Source: a virus. Taken from it: a stretch of DNA of 20,253 bases. The DNA lies in IMG/VR virus record IMGVR_UViG_3300046559_000035, positions 1-20,253 of that record. The stretch is one strand, 5' to 3'. The position numbers were made by a program, and so were the translations under genes. Below the pieces are notes generated by a model that was not told the DNA's origin, did not search any database, and saw only the letters and a list, made by a program, of their open reading frames with translations. This document shows positions 14,233 through 20,253 of the stretch, one piece after another (position 1 is the first letter of the stretch; the number at the start of each line of letters is the position of its first letter).

Positions 14233-14541
14233 TTAGCGCTGGCCGCCGATGATGTATTGCTCTGCCGTCGGCACAATCGGGCTGCCGGTCGTGTTCACGA
14301 ACTGGATCGCCAGCGTGTTTGCCGCGGACACGCGCACGTTGCCGATCGACAGGCCGGTCTGGTGCGACGCCTTGTTGATGTCGATCGAGTCGCCGAGCTG
14401 CAAGCCGGGGACGGCGAACGTCTGCTCAGCGCTGGTGTTGGCGCCGACCGATGCGGGCGTGAGGGTTTGGCGGATGACGAACAGCGTGCTTACGGGCGTC
14501 GCGTTCGACGCGTCCTGCAAAATTCCGATGTAGCCGGGCAT
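14233..14541 (-). CDS. Small beta-rich head protein, decoration candidate (102 aa)
   Basis: The sequence is low in charge and made of short strands and turns (SLFVIRQTL-like segment, LSIGNVRVSAANTLAIQFVNTTGSPIVPTAEQY). I have seen this pattern in small capsid decoration or fibre-base proteins of phages, so a structural role is likely. It lies between portal and scaffold, where P22 has no such gene. The ribosome-binding site is strong (AAGGA seven bases before the ATG), suggesting high expression. No enzymatic motif is present. About 63 bases separate its stop from the scaffold start, and I see no clear element in that gap. Exact placement on the virion is unknown. Confidence 0.68.
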   Translation of the reverse strand: MPGYIGILQDASNATPVSTLFVIRQTLTPASVGANTSAEQTFAVPGLQLGDSIDINKASHQTGLSIGNVRVSAANTLAIQFVNTTGSPIVPTAEQYIIGGQR

Positions 14542-14550
14542 TCTTGTTCC

Positions 14551-16683
14551 TTATTGAGCGGGCAAAGAAAAACCCGCACTAGGCGGGCTCGGTTGTTGTT
14601 GCATCTGCTGCGATGGGTCAGGCGGTGGTTCGCCTTGCGGCGCACCTTCCGGCGAGCCGGTCTGCATCATCTGCATGACGACTTGCGTTGCGACGTGCGC
14701 CACGACTTGAGGATCGAGCGGCTGGCCGAGCGCTTGCAGGCGCTTGGTTTCGCTGTCGTAGGCTTTGATGCTGATTTCCTGCGCATCACTGCCCTGCTTC
14801 GCGTTCTGCAGTTCCTGCGTCAAGTGCTCGATCATCTGGCCCATCTGCTGCATCTTCTGCTGCATGTCCTGCTCTTGCGGGCTCGGACCTTCGCCCAAGA
14901 TCGCCGGAGAGATCGTGCGATGCAGACGTTCAGCCACTTCATCAGCCATCGGGAAGTCAGCAGCCTTGAACAGCAGGTCGCCGGCAACCTTCATCAGTTC
15001 CTGATCCTGGCTCATGATCTGCGTGAGCGCGTTGAACGCTTCCTGCCTGCGCGTCTCGTAGTTCGGGCCGACTTCGACCGTCACGTCATAGCGGCCGATG
15101 CCAGGGTTGTAGATCAGCGCGACGTCCTTCAGGTGATCGCGCTCGCTCTCAGGCGGCGCCGGCTGTCCGTCAGGCAATCCGACCGGGTGTTGCTGATCCG
15201 GGTTGAACTGCGCAAATGTCTCCGTGCCGTCCTCGCCGATGATGCGGATCACGCGCTGCGTGTCGTAAATCTTCGGGATAAGGTCAATCAGGATGCGGCC
15301 GGTGTAGCGAATTGCTCGAGCAACGTTGTCGATGAAGTGATACGTTGCACGGTCGCCCTGCCGTTGCCGCGCCTGAATGGCGACGCCTGCCTGAGCGTTC
15401 GACTGCTGGCCGAACTGCTCCTGATATTGGCCGGTCGTCATCATCAGTTCTTGCTGCGCCGTCTGCATGCCTTGCAGGTACGCAGAAGCCCCTACAGGCG
15501 GTTGCTCGCGCTGCGGACGATCGATAGGCTGCCCCGACTCGTCGTAGGCGTTGTAGGGCAGATACGGCAGGTTGTCTTTGTTCGCGTTCGCCCATTCGCT
15601 TTCGAATCCCTCGAAGGCTGCGGCCGGGCCGACGAATGGCGTTTTCGTCTGAAGCGCGATGTATTCGACGTTAGCGCTCGACATGTAGTTGTACATGCGC
15701 TGCGCGTCTTTCTGGTTGCGCGTGTGGCCTTTGCGCTCTACCTTGCCGTCGATAACGATTTCCTCGCCGATGACGCGCACTATCGGGATGTAACGCCCCG
15801 CCCACGGCTTTTCGTCGATGATCTTGTCGCCGGCGATCAGATACCAGGTGATTTGCGGCTGGCTGACCGGGCGCTTCTGCACGCTCGGATCGTTCTCGAT
15901 GATCTTGCGTTCTTCCGGGTCCTCGACTTCCGACAGCATCATCGGACCGTTGATCGGATGATTGATAAGCGTGTCGGTCTTGTGCGTCTTGCGGAAATAC
16001 TCACAAACGCGGATCTTGTCCTTGCCGATCCAGTCGTCGCCGGTCGAATCGTCACCGAAAACGACGCTTTGCGCGTCCTCGCCCGGATAGGTCGCCTCGA
16101 ATTCGGTCTTGCTCATTTGCTCGAACACGAAGGCGAACTTCATATCCGAGCCGTCGGCCGACTCAATATCCGGGTCGGTGTAGACCGTCAGCGGGTTCTT
16201 GACGCGGCGCAGGAAGATTTCCTGATCGAACGAGCCGTCGTGAGCGTATTCACAGACGACGCGCCAATAGCCGAGGCCAGCCTGCACCGCAAACTCTGTC
16301 GCCGTGTCGTAGACGATTTCAGCGTGGCTGTTGTACTCGATATGACGAACAATGCCATCGAGAATCTTCGCAATCTCAATATCCGCATCACCGTCGACAG
16401 GGAGTGTTTTGACCGACGGCTTGTTCTGCTTCGCATCGTTGATAATCTGCAGGTTGTGCTGACGCGTCTTGTTGATCGTCAGGCACGGCCGCTGATCGCC
16501 TTCGCGCGTGTTGCGGATCGCATCGGGCCATTGCCAGCCGTTGTCGGCGTCGCCATTGGCGAACTTCAAATCTTCGACGAACTTCTTGCGAAAGTCGCTT
16601 TCGGCTTCCTCGCAGCGGGCGAACCGCTCTTTTGCCTCAGCGACAATCTTTGCGCTAGGACTTTCTTTCGGCTTTCGCGCCAT
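14551..16683 (-). CDS. Portal protein, P22 family (710 aa)
   Basis: This protein forms the dodecameric ring through which DNA enters and leaves the head, and it initiates assembly. Recognisable features include an early KTRQHNLQIINDAKQNKP segment. GRYIPIVRVIGEE parallels the P22 portal segment GEHIPIVPVFGE. RTP-like TKTPFVGPAAAFEGFE then precedes a long helical region. A glutamine/methionine-rich C-terminal coiled coil (DMQQKMQQMGQMIEHLTQELQNAK) is followed by a Q/P-rich tail. The size is close to P22 gp1 (725). The open frame reaches an ATG at 16731 within the preceding small gene. I choose the ATG at 16683 (MARKPKESP), which follows that gene's stop by two bases and has GGAA upstream. The last codons contain a terminator-like hairpin. 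Confidence 0.92.
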   Translation of the reverse strand: MARKPKESPSAKIVAEAKERFARCEEAESDFRKKFVEDLKFANGDADNGWQWPDAIRNTREGDQRPCLTINKTRQHNLQIINDAKQNKPSVKTLPVDGDADIEIAKILDGIVRHIEYNSHAEIVYDTATEFAVQAGLGYWRVVCEYAHDGSFDQEIFLRRVKNPLTVYTDPDIESADGSDMKFAFVFEQMSKTEFEATYPGEDAQSVVFGDDSTGDDWIGKDKIRVCEYFRKTHKTDTLINHPINGPMMLSEVEDPEERKIIENDPSVQKRPVSQPQITWYLIAGDKIIDEKPWAGRYIPIVRVIGEEIVIDGKVERKGHTRNQKDAQRMYNYMSSANVEYIALQTKTPFVGPAAAFEGFESEWANANKDNLPYLPYNAYDESGQPIDRPQREQPPVGASAYLQGMQTAQQELMMTTGQYQEQFGQQSNAQAGVAIQARQRQGDRATYHFIDNVARAIRYTGRILIDLIPKIYDTQRVIRIIGEDGTETFAQFNPDQQHPVGLPDGQPAPPESERDHLKDVALIYNPGIGRYDVTVEVGPNYETRRQEAFNALTQIMSQDQELMKVAGDLLFKAADFPMADEVAERLHRTISPAILGEGPSPQEQDMQQKMQQMGQMIEHLTQELQNAKQGSDAQEISIKAYDSETKRLQALGQPLDPQVVAHVATQVVMQMMQTGSPEGAPQGEPPPDPSQQMQQQPSPPSAGFSLPAQ
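14568..14589 (-). terminator. Terminator-like hairpin inside the end of the portal gene
   Basis: On the minus strand a GC-rich stem (14573-14577 with 14583-14587, extended by a G-T and an A-T pair) is followed by TTTTTCTTT. It lies about 15 bases before the portal stop codon and so forms part of the coding sequence (encoding roughly SPPSAGFS). It probably attenuates transcription between the portal and the highly expressed head genes. Confidence 0.6.
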
Positions 16684-16685
16684 TG

Positions 16686-16850
16686 TCAATATTCCGATGT
16701 GAACGTTTCGCCGTTCTGCTGGCAAAGCCACTCAGCGACGCGGTTAAGGTTCTCGAAAACGTATTCGCGCCCGACCGCGTCGGAGCAATACTGCATTGGC
16801 TCCGAAACGATCCAGCCGTTCTCAACTTTGCGCAGCAGATACTTGTTCAT
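16686..16850 (-). CDS. Small protein between terminase and portal (54 aa)
   Basis: I do not recognise the function. The protein starts MNKYLLRKVENGWIVSEP and ends NGETFTSEY, with the body containing EYVFENLNRVAEWLCQQ. The pattern is three or so short strands followed by a helix, so a compact alpha/beta domain is plausible. There is no membrane segment. The ATG directly follows the TAA of the terminase large subunit (TAAATG) and has GGATGGG upstream. The stop lies two bases before the portal start. Such tight spacing on both sides argues strongly that it is translated. A role in packaging or portal assembly is only a guess from location. Confidence 0.75.
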   Translation of the reverse strand: MNKYLLRKVENGWIVSEPMQYCSDAVGREYVFENLNRVAEWLCQQNGETFTSEY

Positions 16851-18089
16851 TTAACCCATCCATGCGCCTCCACCTATCACGGTGCGGCGGACTGTCGGTT
16901 TCGGTTGCGGTTTCGGAGCCTTGCCGGCGCGTCGTGCGCCCTCGCAGGCGTATCGCAGCGCGTCGATGACGTGGTTATCCTTGTCTTCGAGAATCGGCAG
17001 GATGGCGCCCGTCAGCGGGTCTTCCTTGTACTTGTAGAGCGTCAGTTCGTCGATCAGATGCTTGCACCGCGGATGCACGATGATGTCGAACGACTTCAGG
17101 AATTCGACGCCTTCCTCAAGCGATTTCGCGCCCTTGATGGCCGGCCGGATCTTCGGGAAGCCGTTCTTCTGCATGTGGCTGATCGTCTCGGGTCGCGCGG
17201 AGTCAGCCGTAATCGGCCACTTCTCAGCGTCCGGCACGCCCATGAACAGTTCCGGCAGGTTCACGATCTCGCAGCCGACCTGATACGCCTCGTAATCGAC
17301 GTATAGGTTGTTGCCCTGGATGTCGCATCGGATCAGCACGGACGGGTCGACCGAGAAGCCCCAATCAGCGCCGAGCCGGTGAATCGTGCCTTCGGGCCGT
17401 TCGAATTCCTCGATGCGCCAGTTCTTGAACACGCGCGCTTCGCTGTTCTGCTGGTAGTGACCGAGCCAAACGTGCGCGTATTTATCAGGGTCGCGCCGCT
17501 TGTCGTACTCCATTTCCTCGCGCAGCTCGTCAGGGAGCCACGGATTGTTCATGTAGTTCGCTTCGACGACGACGGCGCCTGGCGGCAGTTCATCACCGCG
17601 GAGCAGTATGTCGACAGGATCAGTCGCCTTGCTCGGGTTCCAGCCAAACCACAGTTGCGAACCCGGCTTGCGGATCGTCGGACGCAGCAGCGTCAGGCTC
17701 TTGTCGCTGGCGTTCTGTGCTTCCTCGAACCATGCGCGATCGAATCCCTCGAGCGACTTGATCGACTCGGCTGTGTGGTTCTGCATGCCTTCAAAGATCG
17801 TCACGCCACCGGCCTTCGACAGAATGCGTCGGTCCTGCACGTTGAAGTAATCGCCGGCATTGAATGCGGAGATCTTCGACTCGAGCAACTTCTTCACAGA
17901 GAACTCGAGCGACTTCAGCGTTTCGCGCAGACAGACGAAATCCAGCTTTTCGCTGATGCTCTCCTCGAGCCACAGCTCGCCGAAGAAATGAGACTTGCCC
18001 GAGCCGCGGCCGCCGTGCGCTCCCTTGTAGCGTGCGGGCTGAAGCAACGGCTCGAATACTTCAGGCGTTTGTATTTGCAGGACGGACAA
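16851..18089 (-). CDS. terL: Terminase large subunit (412 aa)
   Basis: This is the ATP-driven packaging motor and endonuclease. Walker A is GGRGSGKS at residues 26-33, and the Walker B region with the catalytic glutamate is DRAWFEEA at 117-124. The RNase H-like nuclease domain shows acidic residues in GADWGF (D242), ITADSA (D296) and DNHVIDALRY (D376). The protein resembles the Terminase_3/PBSX-Sf6 group and is a little shorter than Sf6 gp2 (470). The start is a TTG: an in-frame TAA lies directly before it, GGAG lies seven bases upstream, and the next in-frame ATG is only at residue 102, past Walker A. The first 29 bases overlap the end of terS. Headful packaging is likely from the relatives but not shown here. 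Confidence 0.95.
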   Translation of the reverse strand: MSVLQIQTPEVFEPLLQPARYKGAHGGRGSGKSHFFGELWLEESISEKLDFVCLRETLKSLEFSVKKLLESKISAFNAGDYFNVQDRRILSKAGGVTIFEGMQNHTAESIKSLEGFDRAWFEEAQNASDKSLTLLRPTIRKPGSQLWFGWNPSKATDPVDILLRGDELPPGAVVVEANYMNNPWLPDELREEMEYDKRRDPDKYAHVWLGHYQQNSEARVFKNWRIEEFERPEGTIHRLGADWGFSVDPSVLIRCDIQGNNLYVDYEAYQVGCEIVNLPELFMGVPDAEKWPITADSARPETISHMQKNGFPKIRPAIKGAKSLEEGVEFLKSFDIIVHPRCKHLIDELTLYKYKEDPLTGAILPILEDKDNHVIDALRYACEGARRAGKAPKPQPKPTVRRTVIGGGAWMG

Positions 18090-18696
18090 TTACGCGCTCC
18101 ACCTTTGTATATGCCGCGGGCTTGTTCGGATCGTCCTCGCCGGCCGCCGCAATGCCGTATGCCTCGCGCTCGAGCCCGACAAGCGTCTTGAGCGTGTCAG
18201 ATAGCTTCTTCATGCTGTCGATGCGGCCGACGCTCGAGATCACGCGCTGATATACGTCATTGCGCTTGTCCGCGCCCTTCTCGTCATCGCTGCGCAGGAA
18301 GTCGCCGAGCTCTTGGAACAGTTCGATGCTGCCCGTCGCCACTTCCAATTCCTCGAGCAGCGCCATTGCCAGGCGTCTCGAGCGGGAAATGTCTGACCGG
18401 TGCGACAGTCGCACTCGAGCGATTGCTTCTGCATTCGCCTCGACGATCACCTTGTCGGTTTCCGCCTTCGCTTTGGAAACCTCGCTGGAAACCTCCGCTT
18501 TGGAAACCAGCGCGTCGGCCTTCGCCTTGATCTTTGCGGATAGGTCGCGCTCCCATCCGTCTTTGCTCGAGCGCTTGTTGATGGCGGTGTGTGACACGCC
18601 ATGCGCGGATGCTATTTCCCGGACCGACAGCACGCCTGCCCGGTAGTCGGCTTCGATGCGCTCCCAATCCGGCGCGGTCTTTTCAGCCTGCGCCAT
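18061..18696 (-). CDS. terS: Terminase small subunit (211 aa)
   Basis: This subunit recognises the packaging start site and regulates the large subunit. The N-terminus carries a helix-turn-helix at about residues 24-42 (SVREIASAHGVSHTAINKR), preceded by WERIEADYRAG and followed by GWERDL. This is the arrangement of many phage TerS proteins. Residues 50-100 form a lysine/alanine/glutamate-rich helix suited to ring assembly, and the centre and C-terminus are helical, ending in a basic VERVIVRPANTNA that may contact the large subunit. AGGA lies seven bases before the ATG. The gene is directly upstream of terL and overlaps it. The pac site is often within or near this gene; none can be pointed out with certainty. 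Confidence 0.88.
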   Translation of the reverse strand: MAQAEKTAPDWERIEADYRAGVLSVREIASAHGVSHTAINKRSSKDGWERDLSAKIKAKADALVSKAEVSSEVSKAKAETDKVIVEANAEAIARVRLSHRSDISRSRRLAMALLEELEVATGSIELFQELGDFLRSDDEKGADKRNDVYQRVISSVGRIDSMKKLSDTLKTLVGLEREAYGIAAAGEDDPNKPAAYTKVERVIVRPANTNA

Positions 18697-18717
18697 GTGT
18701 GATCCTGTGTGTTAGGT

Positions 18718-18769
18718 GCGCGCTTCCGGCCCGTATGTGTTCCGGGTTCCTGCCCTGACCGGAGCGCGC
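18718..18769. repeat. Inverted repeat just upstream of terS
   Basis: The arm GCGCGCTTCCGG (18718-18729) pairs with CCGGAGCGCGC (18759-18769) except for one bulged T. The loop is 29 bases. No T-run follows on either strand, so it is not a standard terminator. The position, about 20 bases before the terS start, allows a role as mRNA structure, protein-binding site or packaging signal. Confidence 0.5.
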
Positions 18770-18781
18770 GAAAGAGGGTTG

Positions 18782-18970
18782 CTACTTCTTGGCTTCACCG
18801 ACGTCGGCCAGCTTCGCGATGATTTGCACCATCACACAGACCGGCAGGTATACCCAGTACAGAAGCCACATAACATCCGTCGCGCCGACGAGCTGAAGTA
18901 TTTTGTAGAGCAGGAAATACCAAATGGGGGTAGTGACGAAAATAGACAGGATCGCGACAATTGCTTTCAA
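18782..18970 (-). CDS. Small two-helix membrane protein (62 aa)
   Basis: The function is unknown. Two strong hydrophobic segments are visible: AIVAILSIFVTTPIWYFLLYKIL near residues 3-25 and VMWLLYWVYLPVCVMVQIIA near 33-52, followed by a charged tail (KLADVGEAKK). The frame is open to an ATG at 19081, but that extension is arginine/proline-rich and unlike a real N-terminus. A TTG at 18970, preceded by GGAG six bases upstream, gives a compact membrane protein. This start is an inference. It lies between a small soluble protein and terS, away from the lysis cassette. It could be an accessory holin-like protein or a superinfection-exclusion factor. Confidence 0.6.
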   Translation of the reverse strand: MKAIVAILSIFVTTPIWYFLLYKILQLVGATDVMWLLYWVYLPVCVMVQIIAKLADVGEAKK

Positions 18971-19100
18971 TGGCTTCTCCAATAGTTGAGGGGTTGCTAC
19001 GCCTGCCGCGTGTCGAGTTCCCGGCGTACCGGGCGGAGCGTCACGCTTCCATGAGCCGCGTAGCTGACGCTGTTTTCCCACCTGCGCCTGGGGATGAGTT
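18971..19100. other. Short intergenic gap with minor dyads
   Basis: About 130 bases separate the small acidic protein gene from the membrane protein gene. A short palindrome-like element (CCCGG-CGTA-CCGGG at 19020-19033) and a widely spaced 7-bp inverted repeat (19037-19043 with 19065-19071) are visible. No convincing promoter or terminator is seen. Confidence 0.4.
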
Positions 19101-19313
19101 CTAGTGCACTGCCCTGCTGCGCGCCATGATCTTCGCGGCAGCTTCGAATAGGTCCATCAGGTCGTCAGCCTCGTAACAGGCCGCGCGCTGCACGAGAAGC
19201 TCTACAGCGTCCTCGTTCATTTCCAGTGCGCCTGTCACGTACATGTGATGCATGGCGACCGCCAGCGCGTCGCATAGCGTGTCGATGTCTGCGTGCGGGT
19301 CGATTCGGCTCAT
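19101..19313 (-). CDS. Small acidic helical protein (70 aa)
   Basis: I do not recognise this protein. It begins MSRIDPHADIDTLCDALAVAMHH and is dominated by D, E, A and M, with predicted helices throughout (DAVELLVQRAACYEADDLMDLFEAAAKIM). There are two cysteines and two adjacent histidines, but no zinc-finger spacing. The start overlaps the stop of the metallophosphoesterase by ATGA, so the two are likely made together. It might be a partner of that enzyme, but no evidence beyond coupling supports this. Codon use matches the neighbours. Confidence 0.65.
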   Translation of the reverse strand: MSRIDPHADIDTLCDALAVAMHHMYVTGALEMNEDAVELLVQRAACYEADDLMDLFEAAAKIMARSRAVH

Positions 19314-20253
19314 GTCGCGCCCTCGAACATGTCCGGCGTGACGATGGTTCTCGCCACCTGGCCGAATCGCGAGTGATACGTGATCGCCACCGCGGCGCGC
19401 TCCGACAGCCAGCCACCACGCGCGGCGTAGGCATCGCGAGCGGCGATCGTCGGATGCTGAATTACCGTCATCCCGCTATGCTCTTTTTCCTCGACGTGGT
19501 GTCGGTGCCCTGTGTGCGCGTAACGCTTCGTTGTCGCGCCCCACACTTTCGGGAACTGAGCGGCAAAGAAGATCGGCAGCGCGTCGTTTCGCTTCATGTG
19601 ACCGTGATGGAACGCGACCAACGTCTCACCGTGCTGGTGGACGTAGTACGGCAGCTCCGACTCGATCACCTTGACGCGCGGCTCTTTCTCGTAGAGCGCC
19701 TTGAACATGGCGCGGAGCCAAATGCTCGATGCCAGGTCGTGATTCCCTTCCGCCATCAGCACGACAACCTGCTCATGCCTCTCTAGCGCGAAGTCGACGA
19801 TACGGCGAAGCACGCGAAGTGCCGCGCCAACAATTTTCGAGAATCGGCCGTCCTGATCCAGAATGTGACCATTCGTCGGCGTGACCGGAAGCATGCCGTC
19901 GCTGTGCAGGAAGTCTCCGAGCTGCGCGATCAAGCCTGTCTTTGCGGCTGGCGCGGAGTTGACCATCTGCTCAAACGCAGCAACAAGCATGCGCTCGGCA
20001 ATTTTCACGTCCCAATCTGCGCCGCCTTCCTTGTGCCAGGCAAGCGCGCCAAGGTGGCAATCCGTCAGCGTGTAGACGTTGCACAAGTCGGCCTTCGTGT
20101 CCGCAGGCGCAGCAACCGGATCGACGCGCGGAAGCTCTTGCGCCATCGCGGCGAATGCTTCCTGCATGATTGCGGCCTGCCGGTCATTGTCGACAGCGCT
20201 CTTAACCCACTGGCCGCGCGGCTTTCCGTCGTCGCCGTAGTATGTCGAAACGC
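19310..20253 (-). CDS. Metallophosphoesterase, 5' end beyond the window
   Basis: This is a calcineurin-type phosphoesterase that uses two metal ions to cleave phosphodiester or phosphomonoester bonds. The motifs occur in order: DCHLG (D-x-H), GDFLHSDG (GD), GNHD, HHGH and TGHRHH (G-H-x-H), giving a complete metal-binding set. The first ATG inside the window is at 20167. The frame stays open without a stop to the edge and reads YYGDDGKPRGQWVKSAVDNDRQ, which looks like true coding sequence, so the gene begins outside. Similar proteins occur beside the terminase genes of many phages, often with an N-terminal DNA-binding part, which cannot be checked here. The substrate is unknown; a role in DNA processing is a reasonable guess. 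Confidence 0.85.
   Translation of the reverse strand, partial: VSTYYGDDGKPRGQWVKSAVDNDRQAAIMQEAFAAMAQELPRVDPVAAPADTKADLCNVYTLTDCHLGALAWHKEGGADWDVKIAERMLVAAFEQMVNSAPAAKTGLIAQLGDFLHSDGMLPVTPTNGHILDQDGRFSKIVGAALRVLRRIVDFALERHEQVVVLMAEGNHDLASSIWLRAMFKALYEKEPRVKVIESELPYYVHQHGETLVAFHHGHMKRNDALPIFFAAQFPKVWGATTKRYAHTGHRHHVEEKEHSGMTVIQHPTIAARDAYAARGGWLSERAAVAITYHSRFGQVARTIVTPDMFEGAT

Noticed and set aside
14257-16854. An 865-codon open frame on the plus strand opposite the portal gene
   Set aside because: It is arginine-, leucine- and valine-rich without domain-like pattern and lies fully antisense to a clear portal gene. Strong third-position GC bias on one strand often leaves the complement open.
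19037-19076. Possible plus-strand terminator (7-bp stem then TTTT)
   Set aside because: The loop is 21 bases, the T-run is short, and no plus-strand gene precedes it.
18971-19081. N-terminal extension of the small membrane protein
   Set aside because: It is rich in arginine, proline and glycine with no ribosome-binding site and is unlike a membrane-protein N-terminus.

Overview
The window is entirely phage or prophage DNA and holds most of a P22-type short-tailed virus (podovirus) morphogenesis module. Nearly all genes are on the minus strand, so transcription runs from the right edge to the left. The DNA is GC-rich, with strong G/C bias at third codon positions, which produces many long antisense open frames. 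This composition and the style of the tail and lysis proteins suggest a phage of a high-GC Gram-negative host, perhaps Burkholderia or a relative. The host is an inference. No integrase, repressor, replication gene, tRNA or bacterial gene is visible, so free phage and prophage cannot be told apart here.

Layout in the direction of transcription (right to left). At 20253-18782 there is a metallophosphoesterase that runs off the right edge, a small acidic protein and a two-helix membrane protein. At 18696-16851 lie the terminase small and large subunits. At 16850-12235 lie a 54-residue protein, the P22-type portal, a small beta-rich head protein, the scaffold and the P22-family coat protein, followed by a strong terminator. 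At 12172-4377 lies a tightly packed neck, tail and ejection operon in the P22 order: a PKW-repeat protein, gp4-like, gp10-like, a needle candidate (gp26 position), a beta-rich protein, a GNAT-fold protein (gp14 position), and three ejection proteins (gp7, gp20 and gp16 positions). Most junctions here are ATGA or TAATG type.

At 4274-386, after two tandem terminators, come a tailspike, a 56-residue protein with its own terminator, a T7-type holin, a T4-type lysozyme, a 3TM-superfamily holin and a second fibre protein. The lysis cassette is therefore nested between two receptor-binding genes.

The left 240 bases are different. They carry a cluster of 24-bp imperfect dyads (TAGCGTT-N10-AACGCTA), a perfect DnaA box (TTATCCACA) and an A+T-rich stretch, followed by a small plus-strand gene that converges on the fibre gene. 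This looks like an origin or operator region and is the least explained and most interesting part of the window.

Overall logic: TerS and TerL package DNA through the portal into a scaffolded coat shell. The gp4-, gp10- and needle-like proteins close the neck, the gp7/20/16-like proteins are ejected with the DNA, the spike and fibre bind the host, and holins plus lysozyme release progeny. Several terminators sit directly in front of essential late genes with no room for a promoter. This points to antitermination or graded read-through.
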